NCBI RefSeq assembly: GCF_900110035.1
Contig: NZ_FOCF01000011.1
Location: 41,248 to 105,247, forward strand
Reading direction: 5' to 3'
Origin: Sphingomonas gellani
GTDB lineage: Bacteria > Pseudomonadota > Alphaproteobacteria > Sphingomonadales > Sphingomonadaceae
Length of the DNA: 64,000 nucleotides
In this document: positions 52,239 through 60,806 of the stretch, one piece after another
How the letters are laid out: each line of letters begins with the position of its first letter
Numbering within the stretch: the stretch's first letter is position 1
The notes under the pieces: model-generated
Database searches by the model: none
What the model was told of the DNA's origin: nothing
What the model saw: only the letters and a program-made list of their open reading frames with translations
Program-made: the position numbers and the translations under genes

Positions 52239-53633
52239 TTATCCGGCATAGGCCTTCACCAGGTCGAACAGGTAATCGCGTCCGTCGTACAAAGAGTTCA
52301 CCCGGATGCGTTCGTTCAGGCCGTGGATGCCGCCGCTGTCCTTGTCGATGAACACGCCCGGCGCGCCATAGACCGGGATGCCGATCGCCTCAAGAAAGAT
52401 GCCATCGGTGGCGCCGGTGGACATCAGCGGCATCAGCTTCAGCCCCGGGAAATGCCGCGCCGCGACCTTTTCCATCGGGCCGATGATCTTCGGGTCCAGC
52501 GTCGGCGGCTTGGCCAGCGGGCGCACGGGCTGGTTCGCCGTCACCTTGACCTTGGCACCCGCCAGTTCCTGCAACTTGGCCAAGGTGCCGTCCACCGTCT
52601 CGCCGGGGAAGATACGGCAGTTGACGTTGGCCGTCGCCCGTTGCGGCAGCGCGTTTTCCGCATGGCCGGCACTCAACAGCGTGGCGACGCAGGTGGTGCG
52701 CAACGTAGAATGCAGCGCCTTGTCGCGGCTGACGATCGCGTCCGCTGCCTTGTCGGTCGGATCGGCCAGCAACCGCCGGATCGCCGCGCCGGTTTCCGGC
52801 GGGGTCGATCCGGCGGTCGCGGTGAAGAAGGCGCGTGTCGTGTCGGTGAAGCGCACCGGGAACTCGTACCCCTGCACCGCCTTCACCGCGTCGACCAGTT
52901 CGTAGATCGCGTTGTCCGGCACCGGTTGTGAACTGTGGCCGCCGGCGTTCGTCGCGGTGAAGGTGTAGTTCTGCGCCGCCTTTTCTCCGACCTGCACGGC
53001 CAGCAACTGCCGCCGGCCGTTCTCGTCCAGCCGCCCGCCGCCGCCTTCGTTCAGCGCGAACTCCGCCGCGATCAGATCCGGCTTGTTCGCGGCCAGCCAT
53101 TCCGCGCCGTTCCACGCATAGGTCGTTTCCTCGCCACAGGTCAGCGCCAGCTTGATCGTCCGTTTCGGCTTGTATCCGGTCTGCTTGAACCGGATCAAAG
53201 TATCGGCCCAGATCGCCGCCTGCGCCTTGTCGTCGACGGTGCCACGGCCGTAATAATAGCCGTTCTCCTCGACTAGCTTGAACGGATCGCGGGTCCAGTC
53301 CTCCCGCTTCGCCTCCACCACGTCCAGATGCGCGAGCAGCAGCATCGGGCGTGCGGCGGGATCGCTGCCCTTCAGCACCGCGACCAGCCCGCCCTCTCGC
53401 GGATGGTCGGGCACAGAGAACGGCGTCAGGTCCGCATCGGCGAACCCGGCGGCCTTGAGCCGGGTGGCGATCTGCGCCGCAGCCTGGGTGCAGCTGCCGC
53501 TCGACAGCGCGGTGTTGGTCTCCACCAGCTCCTTGTACAGGCCGAAGAACGCCCGCTGATCGGGCCGCGCCTGCGCCTGTGCCACGCCCGGCACGCTCAG
53601 CGCGGCCACCATCATCGAAATCCAGATCCGCAT
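52239..53633 (-). CDS. exported M20-family peptidase
   Basis: 464 residues with a signal peptide (ISMMVAALSVPGVAQAQA). Metal motifs of the M20 fold are LLLAHLDVVEA, GRGTVDDKAQAA, CGEETTYAWNG (general base Glu) and MSTGATDGIFL, with NAGGHSSQPVPDN in the dimerisation domain. Such enzymes hydrolyse dipeptides or acylated amino acids; the periplasmic location suggests peptide scavenging. Convergent with kup, 23 bp between. Confidence 0.88.
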   Translation of the reverse strand: MRIWISMMVAALSVPGVAQAQARPDQRAFFGLYKELVETNTALSSGSCTQAAAQIATRLKAAGFADADLTPFSVPDHPREGGLVAVLKGSDPAARPMLLLAHLDVVEAKREDWTRDPFKLVEENGYYYGRGTVDDKAQAAIWADTLIRFKQTGYKPKRTIKLALTCGEETTYAWNGAEWLAANKPDLIAAEFALNEGGGGRLDENGRRQLLAVQVGEKAAQNYTFTATNAGGHSSQPVPDNAIYELVDAVKAVQGYEFPVRFTDTTRAFFTATAGSTPPETGAAIRRLLADPTDKAADAIVSRDKALHSTLRTTCVATLLSAGHAENALPQRATANVNCRIFPGETVDGTLAKLQELAGAKVKVTANQPVRPLAKPPTLDPKIIGPMEKVAARHFPGLKLMPLMSTGATDGIFLEAIGIPVYGAPGVFIDKDSGGIHGLNERIRVNSLYDGRDYLFDLVKAYAG

Positions 53634-53766
53634 GCCACCCCGTCCCCTGTTCGCGAATGGGGAGAGTTGCAGCCGCCGGAGCGATTGGCAATCCGACGAT
53701 GCGTGCCTCGGCGACCGGGATCGTGGGTCCGGGACACGCGACCCCTGCGCGCCCCGCCTCACGCCG

Positions 53767-53793
53767 CGCACCGAACAGTCGCGAGTCGGTGCG
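53767..53793. repeat. perfect 8-bp inverted repeat
   Basis: CGCACCGA and TCGGTGCG enclose 11 bases in the 309-base gap between the M20 peptidase start and rpmG. The gap (53634-53942) has no supported gene. It holds this dyad, which may be an operator or a stem for the M20 message leader, and the rpmG terminator. Confidence 0.35.
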
Positions 53794-53852
53794 CTGCGAC
53801 GGGGTTCTGCAATCGCGCGTCATAGATGCTGAGCCGAAGCCGGCGTCAACGC

Positions 53853-53883
53853 AAAAAGGCGCCCGACGCATACGCCGAACGCC
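53853..53883 (-). terminator. rho-independent terminator of rpmG
   Basis: On the minus strand, GGCGTTCGGCG, loop TATG and CGTCGGGCGCC form an 11-bp stem with several G-U pairs, followed by five T residues. It lies about 60 bases after the rpmG stop codon. Confidence 0.75.
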
Positions 53884-53942
53884 CGCAGCGGCATCATGCA
53901 ATCGGCCGGGCCGGCGCGCGAACCGCGCCCGACCCTGTCAGA

Positions 53943-54110
53943 TCACTTGATCTTGGCTTCCTTGAACGCGACGTGCTTGCGCGCGATCGGGTCGTACTTG
54001 TTGAACGACAGCTTTTCCGTCTTGGTGCGCGGGTTCTTCTTTGTGACATAGAAGAAGCCGGTGTCGGCGGAGCTGACGAGCTTGATCTTGACGGTAGTCG
54101 GCTTGGCCAT
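53943..54110 (-). CDS. rpmG: 50S ribosomal protein L33, cysteine-free form
   Basis: 55 residues starting [20 protein letters not shown] and ending in VAFKEAKIK. The four zinc-binding cysteines of the other L33 type are absent, so this form does not need zinc. ATG 54110 is preferred over one seven codons upstream because L33 starts at MAKP. The gene stands alone. Confidence 0.95.
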   Translation of the reverse strand: MAKPTTVKIKLVSSADTGFFYVTKKNPRTKTEKLSFNKYDPIARKHVAFKEAKIK

Positions 54111-54295
54111 GAGCCCTGTTCCTGAAAGCAAGGAGAGCGGCGGCGTCAGTCGCCACCGCTCGATCGGGTGGCCGCATGGCGGAACCCTGTGGGAAAGTCA
54201 ACCGCGCCAGTCTTTTGCGGCCACCGCGCGCGCCGGATTAACGTGACTGCAACCTCAGGCAGGCATGGTGCCGTCAAACGAGAGGAGCAGGACGC

Positions 54296-54607
54296 GTGGT
54301 TCATCTCAACGAGGTAAAACAGGAACTTACCGCCAGGATCGCCGCCATCGACGCGCGGTCCCGTATTGCCCGCCCGCAGGAGATCGCACCGGAGGTGGAT
54401 GCGATCCGGCTGATTGCCCATCGCAACGGGCTGAACCCCGCCGTCACGGTTGCCCATTTCCTCGATTCGGCCCTGTCGCGCGGCGAACGCGGCGCACTGG
54501 TCCATGACTGGCTGATCATGCTGGGCGAGGCGGTCCGCTCGGAGCGGCAGGACCTGGCCGCGTGCGACGCTTATGCAGCCGCCTGTTCGGTGCGGCTCGC
54601 CGGATAA
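54296..54607 (+). CDS. conserved small cytoplasmic protein, unknown
   Basis: 103 residues from a GTG start with GAGGAG upstream. HLNEVKQELTARIAAIDARS, EVDAIRLIAHRNGLNPAVTV and HFLDSALSRGERGALVHDWL make it largely helical. It has no membrane or signal segment and no family that I recognise. The next gene (GDT1-like) starts 3 bp later, so they are probably co-translated. Confidence 0.7.
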   Translation: MVHLNEVKQELTARIAAIDARSRIARPQEIAPEVDAIRLIAHRNGLNPAVTVAHFLDSALSRGERGALVHDWLIMLGEAVRSERQDLAACDAYAAACSVRLAG

Positions 54608-54610
54608 TCA

Positions 54611-55177
54611 GTGGACGCCCTGATGGCCGCGCTGGTCGCGGCGGCGCTGGCCGGGATCGGCGACGCCCCCGCCCGGCTCGCGGCCATTCTCTCCGATCGG
54701 TACCGACGGCCGGGCGCGGTGATCCTGGCCGCGGCCGTCGCACTCGCCGCGGCATCGGCGCTGGCCGTGGTTGCGGGCATGCTGCTCGCACCGATGATGA
54801 CGCCGGAGGCCAGGTTGTTGATGCTGGCACTCGCGCTCGTCCTGCAGGGCGGCGGCGCGCTGTTCCCGGCCAAGGTGCCGGACCGGCTGGAGCGATGGCG
54901 ACTGGGTGCGTTCGTCACGTCGGTCCTCGGCCTGTTCATCCTGTTGTTCGGCGACGGCATCCAGTTCGTCGTGGTGGCGCTCGCGGCGCGCGCATCCGTC
55001 CCGTGGCTGGCGGCGGTCGGCGCGACGATGGGCTCGCTCGCGGTGATCGCCCCGGCGGCAATGCTGGGCGAAGCGGCCTGGATGCGCCTGCCGCTGAAAC
55101 CGGGCCGGCTGGCGATCGCCATCCTGTTCCTGGTGACCGGCATCGTGATCGGGGTGCAGGCACTGGCGCTCGCCTGA
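54611..55177 (+). CDS. TMEM165/GDT1-family membrane protein with degenerate ion-binding motifs
   Basis: 188 residues with six hydrophobic helices (for example GAVILAAAVALAAASALAVVAG and LAIAILFLVTGIVIGVQALA). Two inverted repeats each carry a Gly-Asp where the family has E-x-G-D-(K/R)-(S/T): AGIGDAP (Asp18) and LFGDGIQ (Asp115). The glutamates and the lysine/threonine are missing in both. True members carry Mn2+ or Ca2+ against H+, so this one may bind something else or may be inactive. GTG start. Membership is inferred from layout and the paired GD motifs. Confidence 0.65.
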   Translation: MDALMAALVAAALAGIGDAPARLAAILSDRYRRPGAVILAAAVALAAASALAVVAGMLLAPMMTPEARLLMLALALVLQGGGALFPAKVPDRLERWRLGAFVTSVLGLFILLFGDGIQFVVVALAARASVPWLAAVGATMGSLAVIAPAAMLGEAAWMRLPLKPGRLAIAILFLVTGIVIGVQALALA

Positions 55178-55251
55178 TTCGCTGAGGGTCAGGCGGAGCC
55201 TTACGCCATTTTGCTCGTTGCGACGGCGTACCAGTTCAACCGGAGCAGATC

Positions 55252-55749
55252 ATGGCCGACACCGTGCCCAACCTCGACACGCCCACGTCCCTCGCCCGCA
55301 ACGACGTCCGCTCGGTCGCGGACGCACTCAACGCGTCGCTGGCCGATTCGTACGCGCTGTATCTCAAGACCAAGAACTTCCACTGGCACGTGTCGGGTCC
55401 GCATTTCCGCGATTACCACCTGCTGCTCGACGATCAGGCGGCGCAGATCCTGGGCGTGACCGACGCCATTGCGGAGCGTGTGCGCAAGATCGGCAGCACC
55501 ACGCTGCGCTCCATCGGCGACATCGCGCGGCGCCAGACCATCGCCGACAACGACCGTGAGTTCGTCGGTGCCGGCGACATGCTGTCCGAACTGCGCGACG
55601 ACAATCTGAAGCTGGTCGACCAGTTCCGCGCGGTGAAAGCTGCGGCGGAGTCGGCTGGCGACAACGCCACCAGCGGCATCGTCGACGAATGGACCGATCA
55701 GGCCGAAGAACGCGCCTGGTTCCTGTTCGAGGCCAGCCGCAACGGCTGA
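55252..55749 (+). CDS. dps: Dps-family iron-storing DNA-protection protein
   Basis: 165 residues. The ferroxidase site at the dimer interface is evident in KNFHWHVSGPHFRDYHLLLDDQ (His44/His46 area and Asp60). LGVTDAIAERVRKIGSTT and GIVDEWTDQAEERAWFLFEA continue the four-helix bundle. It stores iron, consuming peroxide, and protects DNA in starvation. A ribosome site (CGGAGCAG) precedes the ATG. Confidence 0.92.
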   Translation: MADTVPNLDTPTSLARNDVRSVADALNASLADSYALYLKTKNFHWHVSGPHFRDYHLLLDDQAAQILGVTDAIAERVRKIGSTTLRSIGDIARRQTIADNDREFVGAGDMLSELRDDNLKLVDQFRAVKAAAESAGDNATSGIVDEWTDQAEERAWFLFEASRNG

Positions 55750-55771
55750 TCCCGCGCGCCGGCGGATGCGT

Positions 55772-56635
55772 TCAGCGTTCGCCGGCTACCCCTGCATCGG
55801 ACTCAGGGCCGTTCAACGTGACCAGCCACATATCGGGCGGCACGTTGAACCGGAACGGCACGCCGCTGGTGCCTAGCCCCGCCGTCACGATCACCGTGCG
55901 TGCGCCGTCACGCACCAGCCCGCAACGATACCGGCTGCCCCTGTGGCTCACCTCCGGCGCCAGGACATGGCCCCGGATCATCCCCTGTCCGCAATGCGTA
56001 TGCCCCGCCAGCAACAGCCTTGCGTCCGGTGGCAGTTGCGGCGCCAGATCGGGAGAGTGGGTCAGCAGCACGAACGGCCTGCCGGTCGCGCGCGTCGCCG
56101 CCAGCGTCGGACCGATTTTGGCGTGGTGGCTGTAATCGTCACCGATGCCGCCGATCACGATCGGCCCGCGCACGGTCGCGGCATTGTCCAGCACCGTCAC
56201 GCCGGCTCGCTTCAACAGCGCCCGAACCTGTTCCGGCCCGGTGGAATGATCGTGGTTGCCCAGCACCGCCACGGTTCCCAAATGCGGGCGCAACGCCTGC
56301 AACGCCCCGACCAGTGGCGCGCCCAGCCGGTCCGCGCTGCCCGGCGCGTTGCCGAAGATGAAGTCGCCCGCGATCATCACCAGATCGGGATGGAGCGCGT
56401 TCACCTGCTCCACGATGCGGTGCAGGCGGCCGCCATCCATCGCCAGTGTGCCCATATGAATGTCGCTGAGCAGCACCATGCGCACGCGGGCACCCGGCGC
56501 CAGCCCCGGCAGCGTGACGTCCGCCCGCCGCACCACCGGATCGGCCCGCGCCTGCCACAACATCGCGCCCGCGAACGCGAGGGCAGCCGCCAGAATGAGC
56601 GACAGAATGATCAGGAACTTGGCGGCACGGGTCAT
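55772..56635 (-). CDS. membrane-anchored metallophosphoesterase
   Basis: 287 residues from ATG 56635. A single N-terminal helix (FLIILSLILAAALAFAGAML) anchors it, with the catalytic domain outside. The metal motifs are LLSDIHMGTL, VMIAGDFIFG, VLGNHDHS and LLLAGHTHCGQG, all standard for calcineurin-like phosphoesterases of the YaeI/LpxH-like membrane group. The substrate is uncertain; YaeI-like proteins may act on lipids or nucleotides. Divergent from the DNA ligase gene. Confidence 0.88.
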   Translation of the reverse strand: MTRAAKFLIILSLILAAALAFAGAMLWQARADPVVRRADVTLPGLAPGARVRMVLLSDIHMGTLAMDGGRLHRIVEQVNALHPDLVMIAGDFIFGNAPGSADRLGAPLVGALQALRPHLGTVAVLGNHDHSTGPEQVRALLKRAGVTVLDNAATVRGPIVIGGIGDDYSHHAKIGPTLAATRATGRPFVLLTHSPDLAPQLPPDARLLLAGHTHCGQGMIRGHVLAPEVSHRGSRYRCGLVRDGARTVIVTAGLGTSGVPFRFNVPPDMWLVTLNGPESDAGVAGER

Positions 56636-56685
56636 GCCGCGCGCCTTAGCCGGAGCGAACCGGCTTGCCCATGTGTTGCACCGGC

Positions 56686-58278
56686 ATGTACGCCTTCGCC
56701 GCGCTTCTCGACGCCCTGATCTACACGCGCTCGCGCAATGCGAAGCTGAAGCTGATCGCGGATTACCTGCACGCCACGCCCGATCCGGACCGCGGCTGGG
56801 CGATGGCCGCGCTGACCGGCGACCTCGACCTGCCGGCGGTGAAGCCGGCACTGATCCGCGCGCTGATCGAGGCGCGGATCGACCCCATACTGTTCCGGAT
56901 GAGCCGCGATTATGTCGGCGACACCGCCGAAACCGTGGCGTTGTTGTGGCCCGCGCCCGATCTGCCGGCCGACCCGGAACCGCTCGGCCTGACCGATGCG
57001 GTGGAGCGGCTGCGCGCCCTGTCGCGGTCCGATGCGCCCGCCGCGCTGGCGGCGATGCTAGACCGGCTGGATGCGGAGGAGCGCTTCGCCCTGCTCAAGA
57101 TGGCGACGGGTTCGCTGCGCATCGGCGTGTCCGCGCGGCTGGCGAAGACCGCGCTGGCACAGGCGTTCGCGCTGGATGTGGAGGCGGTAGAGGAGGTGTG
57201 GCACGGCATTCACGCGCCCTATCCGACGCTGTTCGCCTGGGCGGCGGGCACGGGCGAGCAACCGACGCCCGACAACGTGCCCGTCTTTCGCCCCTTCATG
57301 CTCGCCCACCCGCTGGAGGACCTGCGCGTCGACCTCCAGGAATATGCCGCCGAGTGGAAATGGGACGGCATCCGGGTCCAGATCGTCCATGTCGCCGGCG
57401 AAACGCGCCTCTACAGCCGCACCGGCGACGACGTGACCGGCAGCTTCCCCGAAGTGGCAAGCGCCTTTTCCACCCCCGGCGCCGTCGATGGTGAGTTGCT
57501 GGTGAAGGGCGCGTTCCAGGGCGGCACGTTGGAGGAGGGCGGCGGCGCGGCCAGCTTCAACGCGCTGCAACAGCGGCTGGGGCGCAAGCAGGTGTCGGCA
57601 AAGATGCTGGCCGACTACCCCGCCTTTGTGCGCCTGTACGACATCCTGTTCGACGGCGCGGAGGATCTGCGCGCACTGCCCTGGACCGATCGGCGCGCGC
57701 GGCTGGAGGCGTTCATGCCCCGCCTCGACTCCGAACGCTTCGACCTGTCGCAAGTGGTGGAGGCGGAGGACTTCACCGCGTTGGAGGCGATCCGCGCCGG
57801 CGCGCGCGATGCCGCGATCGAGGGCATGATGTTGAAGCGGCGCGATTCGCCCTATGTCACCGGCCGCCGCGCCGGCCTGTGGTACAAGTGGAAACGCGAT
57901 CCGCTGACCGCCGATTGCGTGATGATGTATGCCCAGCGCGGCAACGGTCGACGATCCTCCTGGTATTCGGATTACACCTTCGGCTGCTGGACCGACGACG
58001 GTGAGCTGTTGCCGGTGGGCAAGGCGTATCAGGGCATCACCGACGAGGAGTTGAAACAGCTCGACCGCTTCGTCCGCAATCACACGCTGAACAGGTTCGG
58101 GCCAGTGCGCGAGGTGGAAAAGACGCTGGTGCTGGAGATCGCGTTCGATTCGATCCACGCATCGTCGCGCCACAAATCCGGCCTGGCCATGCGCTTCCCC
58201 CGCATCGCCCGCATCCGCACCGACAAACCCGCGGCGGAGGCCGATCGGATCGACGTGCTGAAACGTCTGGTGACCTGA
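56686..58278 (+). CDS. ATP-dependent DNA ligase, LigC-like with N-terminal domain
   Basis: 530 residues from ATG 56686 (ATG 56671 adds five). An N-terminal helical domain of about 190 residues (YAFAALLDALIYTRSRNAKL, ALLKMATGSLRIGVSARLAK) precedes the adenylation domain with Lys225 in EYAAEWKWDGIRVQ as the AMP-bound residue. Motif IIIa/IV are in VRLYDILFDG and EGMMLKRRDSPY, and the OB fold carries KWKRDPLTADCVMMYAQ. It belongs to the damage-associated ligase group that occurs with PdeM and Lhr; here only PdeM is present in the window. Confidence 0.9.
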   Translation: MYAFAALLDALIYTRSRNAKLKLIADYLHATPDPDRGWAMAALTGDLDLPAVKPALIRALIEARIDPILFRMSRDYVGDTAETVALLWPAPDLPADPEPLGLTDAVERLRALSRSDAPAALAAMLDRLDAEERFALLKMATGSLRIGVSARLAKTALAQAFALDVEAVEEVWHGIHAPYPTLFAWAAGTGEQPTPDNVPVFRPFMLAHPLEDLRVDLQEYAAEWKWDGIRVQIVHVAGETRLYSRTGDDVTGSFPEVASAFSTPGAVDGELLVKGAFQGGTLEEGGGAASFNALQQRLGRKQVSAKMLADYPAFVRLYDILFDGAEDLRALPWTDRRARLEAFMPRLDSERFDLSQVVEAEDFTALEAIRAGARDAAIEGMMLKRRDSPYVTGRRAGLWYKWKRDPLTADCVMMYAQRGNGRRSSWYSDYTFGCWTDDGELLPVGKAYQGITDEELKQLDRFVRNHTLNRFGPVREVEKTLVLEIAFDSIHASSRHKSGLAMRFPRIARIRTDKPAAEADRIDVLKRLVT

Positions 58279-58287
58279 CCCGGCCGC

Positions 58288-58701
58288 TCAGCCGCCTTCG
58301 CGCATGTCGTACAGTCGCTGCGCGGCTGCGACCGCGGGCATGCGGGTTTCCGCCCAATGCATCGTGAAGCGCAAGGCGGTCAACAGTTCGCGGCCGAGCG
58401 ACGTCGCGCCGTAGGTCACGGTGACGGGCACCGTCGCCTCGACTGTGCGCGTCACCAGCCCGTCGCGTTCCAGCGACCGCAGGGTCTGGGTCAGCATCTT
58501 CTGCGACACGCCGCCGATCCGCCGTTTCAGCATGTTGAAGCGCATGTCCCCTTCGCCGAGCAGCAGCAGGATCAGCACGCTCCATTTGTCGCCGATACGA
58601 TCCAGCAACTGACGAGTCGGACAATCGGCGGCGAACACGTTGCCACGCGGCAGGTCGGTTTCCTTAGGGTGCCCAAGGCAGGGCATGGTGCCTTCTTGCA
58701 T
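58288..58701 (-). CDS. HxlR-family winged-helix regulator
   Basis: 137 residues (132 from ATG 58686). CPTRQLLDRIGDKWSVLILL is the signature, followed by MRFNMLKRRIGGVSQKMLTQTLRSLERDGLV (recognition helix) and the wing. HxlR proteins respond to electrophiles such as quinones, often through the single Cys of the signature, here in ADCPTRQLL, and regulate a divergent reductase. The neighbour is a divergent NAD(P)-binding protein gene, in keeping with that scheme. Confidence 0.9.
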   Translation of the reverse strand: MQEGTMPCLGHPKETDLPRGNVFAADCPTRQLLDRIGDKWSVLILLLLGEGDMRFNMLKRRIGGVSQKMLTQTLRSLERDGLVTRTVEATVPVTVTYGATSLGRELLTALRFTMHWAETRMPAVAAAQRLYDMREGG

Positions 58702-58707
58702 AGAGGG

Positions 58708-58732
58708 TCACCATAAGAGACCTAGGAGGTGA
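58708..58732. promoter_or_regulatory. candidate HxlR operator
   Basis: TCACC and GGTGA are separated by 15 bases in the 51-bp gap between the divergent HxlR and NAD(P)-binding genes. The half-sites are short, so this is only suggestive. Confidence 0.3.
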
Positions 58733-58752
58733 TTGAAACCGGAGAGCAGGAC

Positions 58753-59706
58753 ATGAAGGTTGCTGTATTGGGCGCGAGCGGACGCGCCGGGTCGGAGATC
58801 ACGCGCGAACTGGCCGCGCTTGGGCACACCGTGCTGGCCGTGGCCCGGCACCCCGGTGCCATTCCCGACGCCCCCGGGGTTCGCGCGGTAGCCGGCGACG
58901 CGGCCGACCCGTCCGCCCTGGCCGAACTGATTCGCGGCAACGATGCCGTAATCAGCGCGCTGCACTTCGACATAGCCGCGTCGACTGTGCTCACCGCCTT
59001 GCGCGAAGCAGGCGTGGGCCGGTTGCTGGTCACCGGCGGCGCGGCCAGCCTGACGGTATCGGGTCGACCGCTGATCGATGCGCCGGACTTCCCCGCCGAA
59101 TGGAAGGACTTCGCGATGGGCGGCATCGCCTTTCTGCACGACCTGCGGGGCGTGCGGGACATCGATTGGACCTACTTCTCGCCGGCCGCCGACCTGTTCG
59201 AGGGGCCGCGCCTCGGCACGTTCCGGCTCGGCAAGGACGAACTCGTCACCGATGAAGCGGGCGACAGCCGTATCAGCTTCGCCGATTATGCGATCGCCAT
59301 GGTCGACGAACTCGAAGGGCATCGCCACAGCCGCACGCGCTTCACCGCGGCCTATCGAGCCGCACGGCATGACCCGGCGGCACGCGCGCTCAGCGCGGCC
59401 GCTTGGCTCCGCCCAGCGCCGACAGCACGCCGCGCAGCGTCCGCACCTCCTGGCTGGACCAGCCCGGCTTGGTCAGCAGCGTGCGCAGCGTCCGCTTCGT
59501 CGCCGGCGTGCGATCGGGCGGGAAGAAGAAACCGGTCGTCTCCAGCAGCGTGTCGAGCTGACCGATCATCCCCTCCAGCTCCTCGTGCGGGGCGGGCGGA
59601 TCGATGTCGGTCAGCGGCGGGCTGGCCAGATCGCGGCCCTTCGACCATTCATACGCGACCAGGATCACCGCCTGGGCGAGGTTCAGACTGCCAAACTCCG
59701 GGTTGA
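58753..59706 (+). CDS. NAD(P)-binding atypical SDR with probable stop-loss extension
   Basis: 317 residues from ATG 58753. Residues 1-201 are a full NAD(P)-binding protein of the YwnB/NmrA-like type: VAVLGASGRAGSEITRELA (GxxGxxG), then VTGGAASLTVSG and the usual C-terminal RFTAAY. Family members end about there. Here translation runs on for 116 residues of Ala/Arg/Pro-rich sequence, all antisense to trmJ. The codon after the tyrosine at 59353 is CGA, one transition from TGA, so a lost stop is likely. The core enzyme probably reduces quinone- or aldehyde-like compounds under HxlR control. Confidence 0.75.
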   Translation: MKVAVLGASGRAGSEITRELAALGHTVLAVARHPGAIPDAPGVRAVAGDAADPSALAELIRGNDAVISALHFDIAASTVLTALREAGVGRLLVTGGAASLTVSGRPLIDAPDFPAEWKDFAMGGIAFLHDLRGVRDIDWTYFSPAADLFEGPRLGTFRLGKDELVTDEAGDSRISFADYAIAMVDELEGHRHSRTRFTAAYRAARHDPAARALSAAAWLRPAPTARRAASAPPGWTSPAWSAACAASASSPACDRAGRRNRSSPAACRADRSSPPAPRAGRADRCRSAAGWPDRGPSTIHTRPGSPPGRGSDCQTPG

Positions 59707-60130
59707 TCGGCACGGTCAGGATGGTGCGGGCGAGCGCCACATCGTCCGTTTCCAGGCCGGAGCGTTCCGGCCCGAACAGGATCGCGCTCCGCTCCGGTCC
59801 GGCATGGATGGCACGAGCGGCCGCCTCCGGCGTCATCACCGGCTTGGTCACGCCCCGTTTGCGCACCGTGGTGGCATAGACATGCGCGCAGTCGGCCACC
59901 GCGTCCGCCACGCTGTCGAACACACGCGCCTGTTCCAGCACCACGTCGGCACCGGACGCCGCCGGTCCTGCCTGTGGGTTCGGCCAGCCGTCACGCGGGG
60001 TGACCAGACGCATCTCGGTCAGCCCGAAATTCAGCATGGCCCGCGCCGCCTTGCCGATATTCTCGCCCAGTTGCGGCCGGACCAGCACGACCACGGGGTT
60101 GGGGACGATAACGGGGTTGAGCACCGTCAT
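59390..60130 (-). CDS. trmJ: tRNA/rRNA (cytidine/uridine-2'-O-)-methyltransferase TrmJ
   Basis: 246 residues from ATG 60130. The SPOUT fold is shown by [20 protein letters not shown] at the N-terminus and [19 protein letters not shown] and [20 protein letters not shown] at the SAM-binding knot. The C-terminal helices continue GGAKRPR. It methylates the ribose at position 32 of tRNAs. Its start overlaps the nrdR stop by 4 bases. The antisense NAD(P)-binding reading frame overlaps its last 105 codons. Confidence 0.92.
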   Translation of the reverse strand: MTVLNPVIVPNPVVVLVRPQLGENIGKAARAMLNFGLTEMRLVTPRDGWPNPQAGPAASGADVVLEQARVFDSVADAVADCAHVYATTVRKRGVTKPVMTPEAAARAIHAGPERSAILFGPERSGLETDDVALARTILTVPINPEFGSLNLAQAVILVAYEWSKGRDLASPPLTDIDPPAPHEELEGMIGQLDTLLETTGFFFPPDRTPATKRTLRTLLTKPGWSSQEVRTLRGVLSALGGAKRPR

Positions 60131-60603
60131 TCGCGCCCCGCCTCCCCGACCTGACCCGCGAACGCCTCGAAATCGCGCGCCTCGCTGAAATCGCGGTACA
60201 CGCTGGCGAATCGGATATAGGCGACCGGATCCAGCGCCTTGAGCCCGTCCATCACCAACTCGCCGATCCGCTTCGACGACACGTCCGCCTCGCCGCTGGT
60301 TTCCAGCTGGCGCTGGATGCCCGACACCAGTTTTTCGATGCGCACCGGATCGATCGGCCGCTTGCGCGTGGCGATCGCGATGGATCGGACCAGCTTCTCG
60401 CGCTCGAACGGCTCGCGGCGCAATTGCCCCTCGGTGCCCGTGGACTTCACCACCGTCAGTTCGCGCAACTGGATGCGCTCGAACGTGGTGAAGCGCGCCG
60501 CACATCCCTCACACTGGCGCCGCCGCCGGATCGCCGCCCCGTCTTCGGTGGGGCGGCTGTCCTTTACCTGGCTGTCCTCATGACCGCAGAACGGACAGCG
60601 CAT
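60127..60603 (-). CDS. nrdR: transcriptional repressor NrdR
   Basis: 158 residues. The zinc ribbon is [17 protein letters not shown] and [18 protein letters not shown]; the ATP-cone domain follows ([31 protein letters not shown]) and the end is [14 protein letters not shown]. It represses ribonucleotide reductase genes at NrdR boxes when ATP/dATP is bound. No nrd gene is in the window. Start and stop overlap the neighbours, so it is expressed with them. Confidence 0.95.
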   Translation of the reverse strand: MRCPFCGHEDSQVKDSRPTEDGAAIRRRRQCEGCAARFTTFERIQLRELTVVKSTGTEGQLRREPFEREKLVRSIAIATRKRPIDPVRIEKLVSGIQRQLETSGEADVSSKRIGELVMDGLKALDPVAYIRFASVYRDFSEARDFEAFAGQVGEAGRE

Positions 60604-60806
60604 CAGGCCTGCTTCTTCGCGCGCAGATAGCCGAAACCGCCACCCAGCGCCGCGCCCAGTACCGGCCAGGGCACGACCACGCCCAGCGCCAGACCGATCG
60701 CGGCCCAGGCGGCGACGCTCTTCGCGACCGCGCCCGCCGACCCGGCGGACACCGCCGCCGGGCCCGCCGGCATGGCGCGGGATGTGGTCACGCGGCCAGA
60801 CGGCAT
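60603..60806 (-). CDS. tiny membrane protein, glycine-zipper like (A)
   Basis: 67 residues with one hydrophobic stretch ([19 protein letters not shown]) followed by [16 protein letters not shown], a glycine zipper with a basic end. An Ala/Ser-rich N-terminus precedes it. It overlaps nrdR (TGATG) and the second tiny gene (TGATG). Function unknown; the shared layout with the next gene suggests a duplicated membrane peptide. Confidence 0.65.
   Translation of the reverse strand: MPSGRVTTSRAMPAGPAAVSAGSAGAVAKSVAAWAAIGLALGVVVPWPVLGAALGGGFGYLRAKKQA

Noticed and set aside
59356..59706. The NAD(P)-binding tail as a genuine new domain
   Set aside because: The tail is Ala/Arg/Pro-rich with shadow-type composition and is fully explained by the opposite-strand trmJ sequence; a lost stop is simpler.
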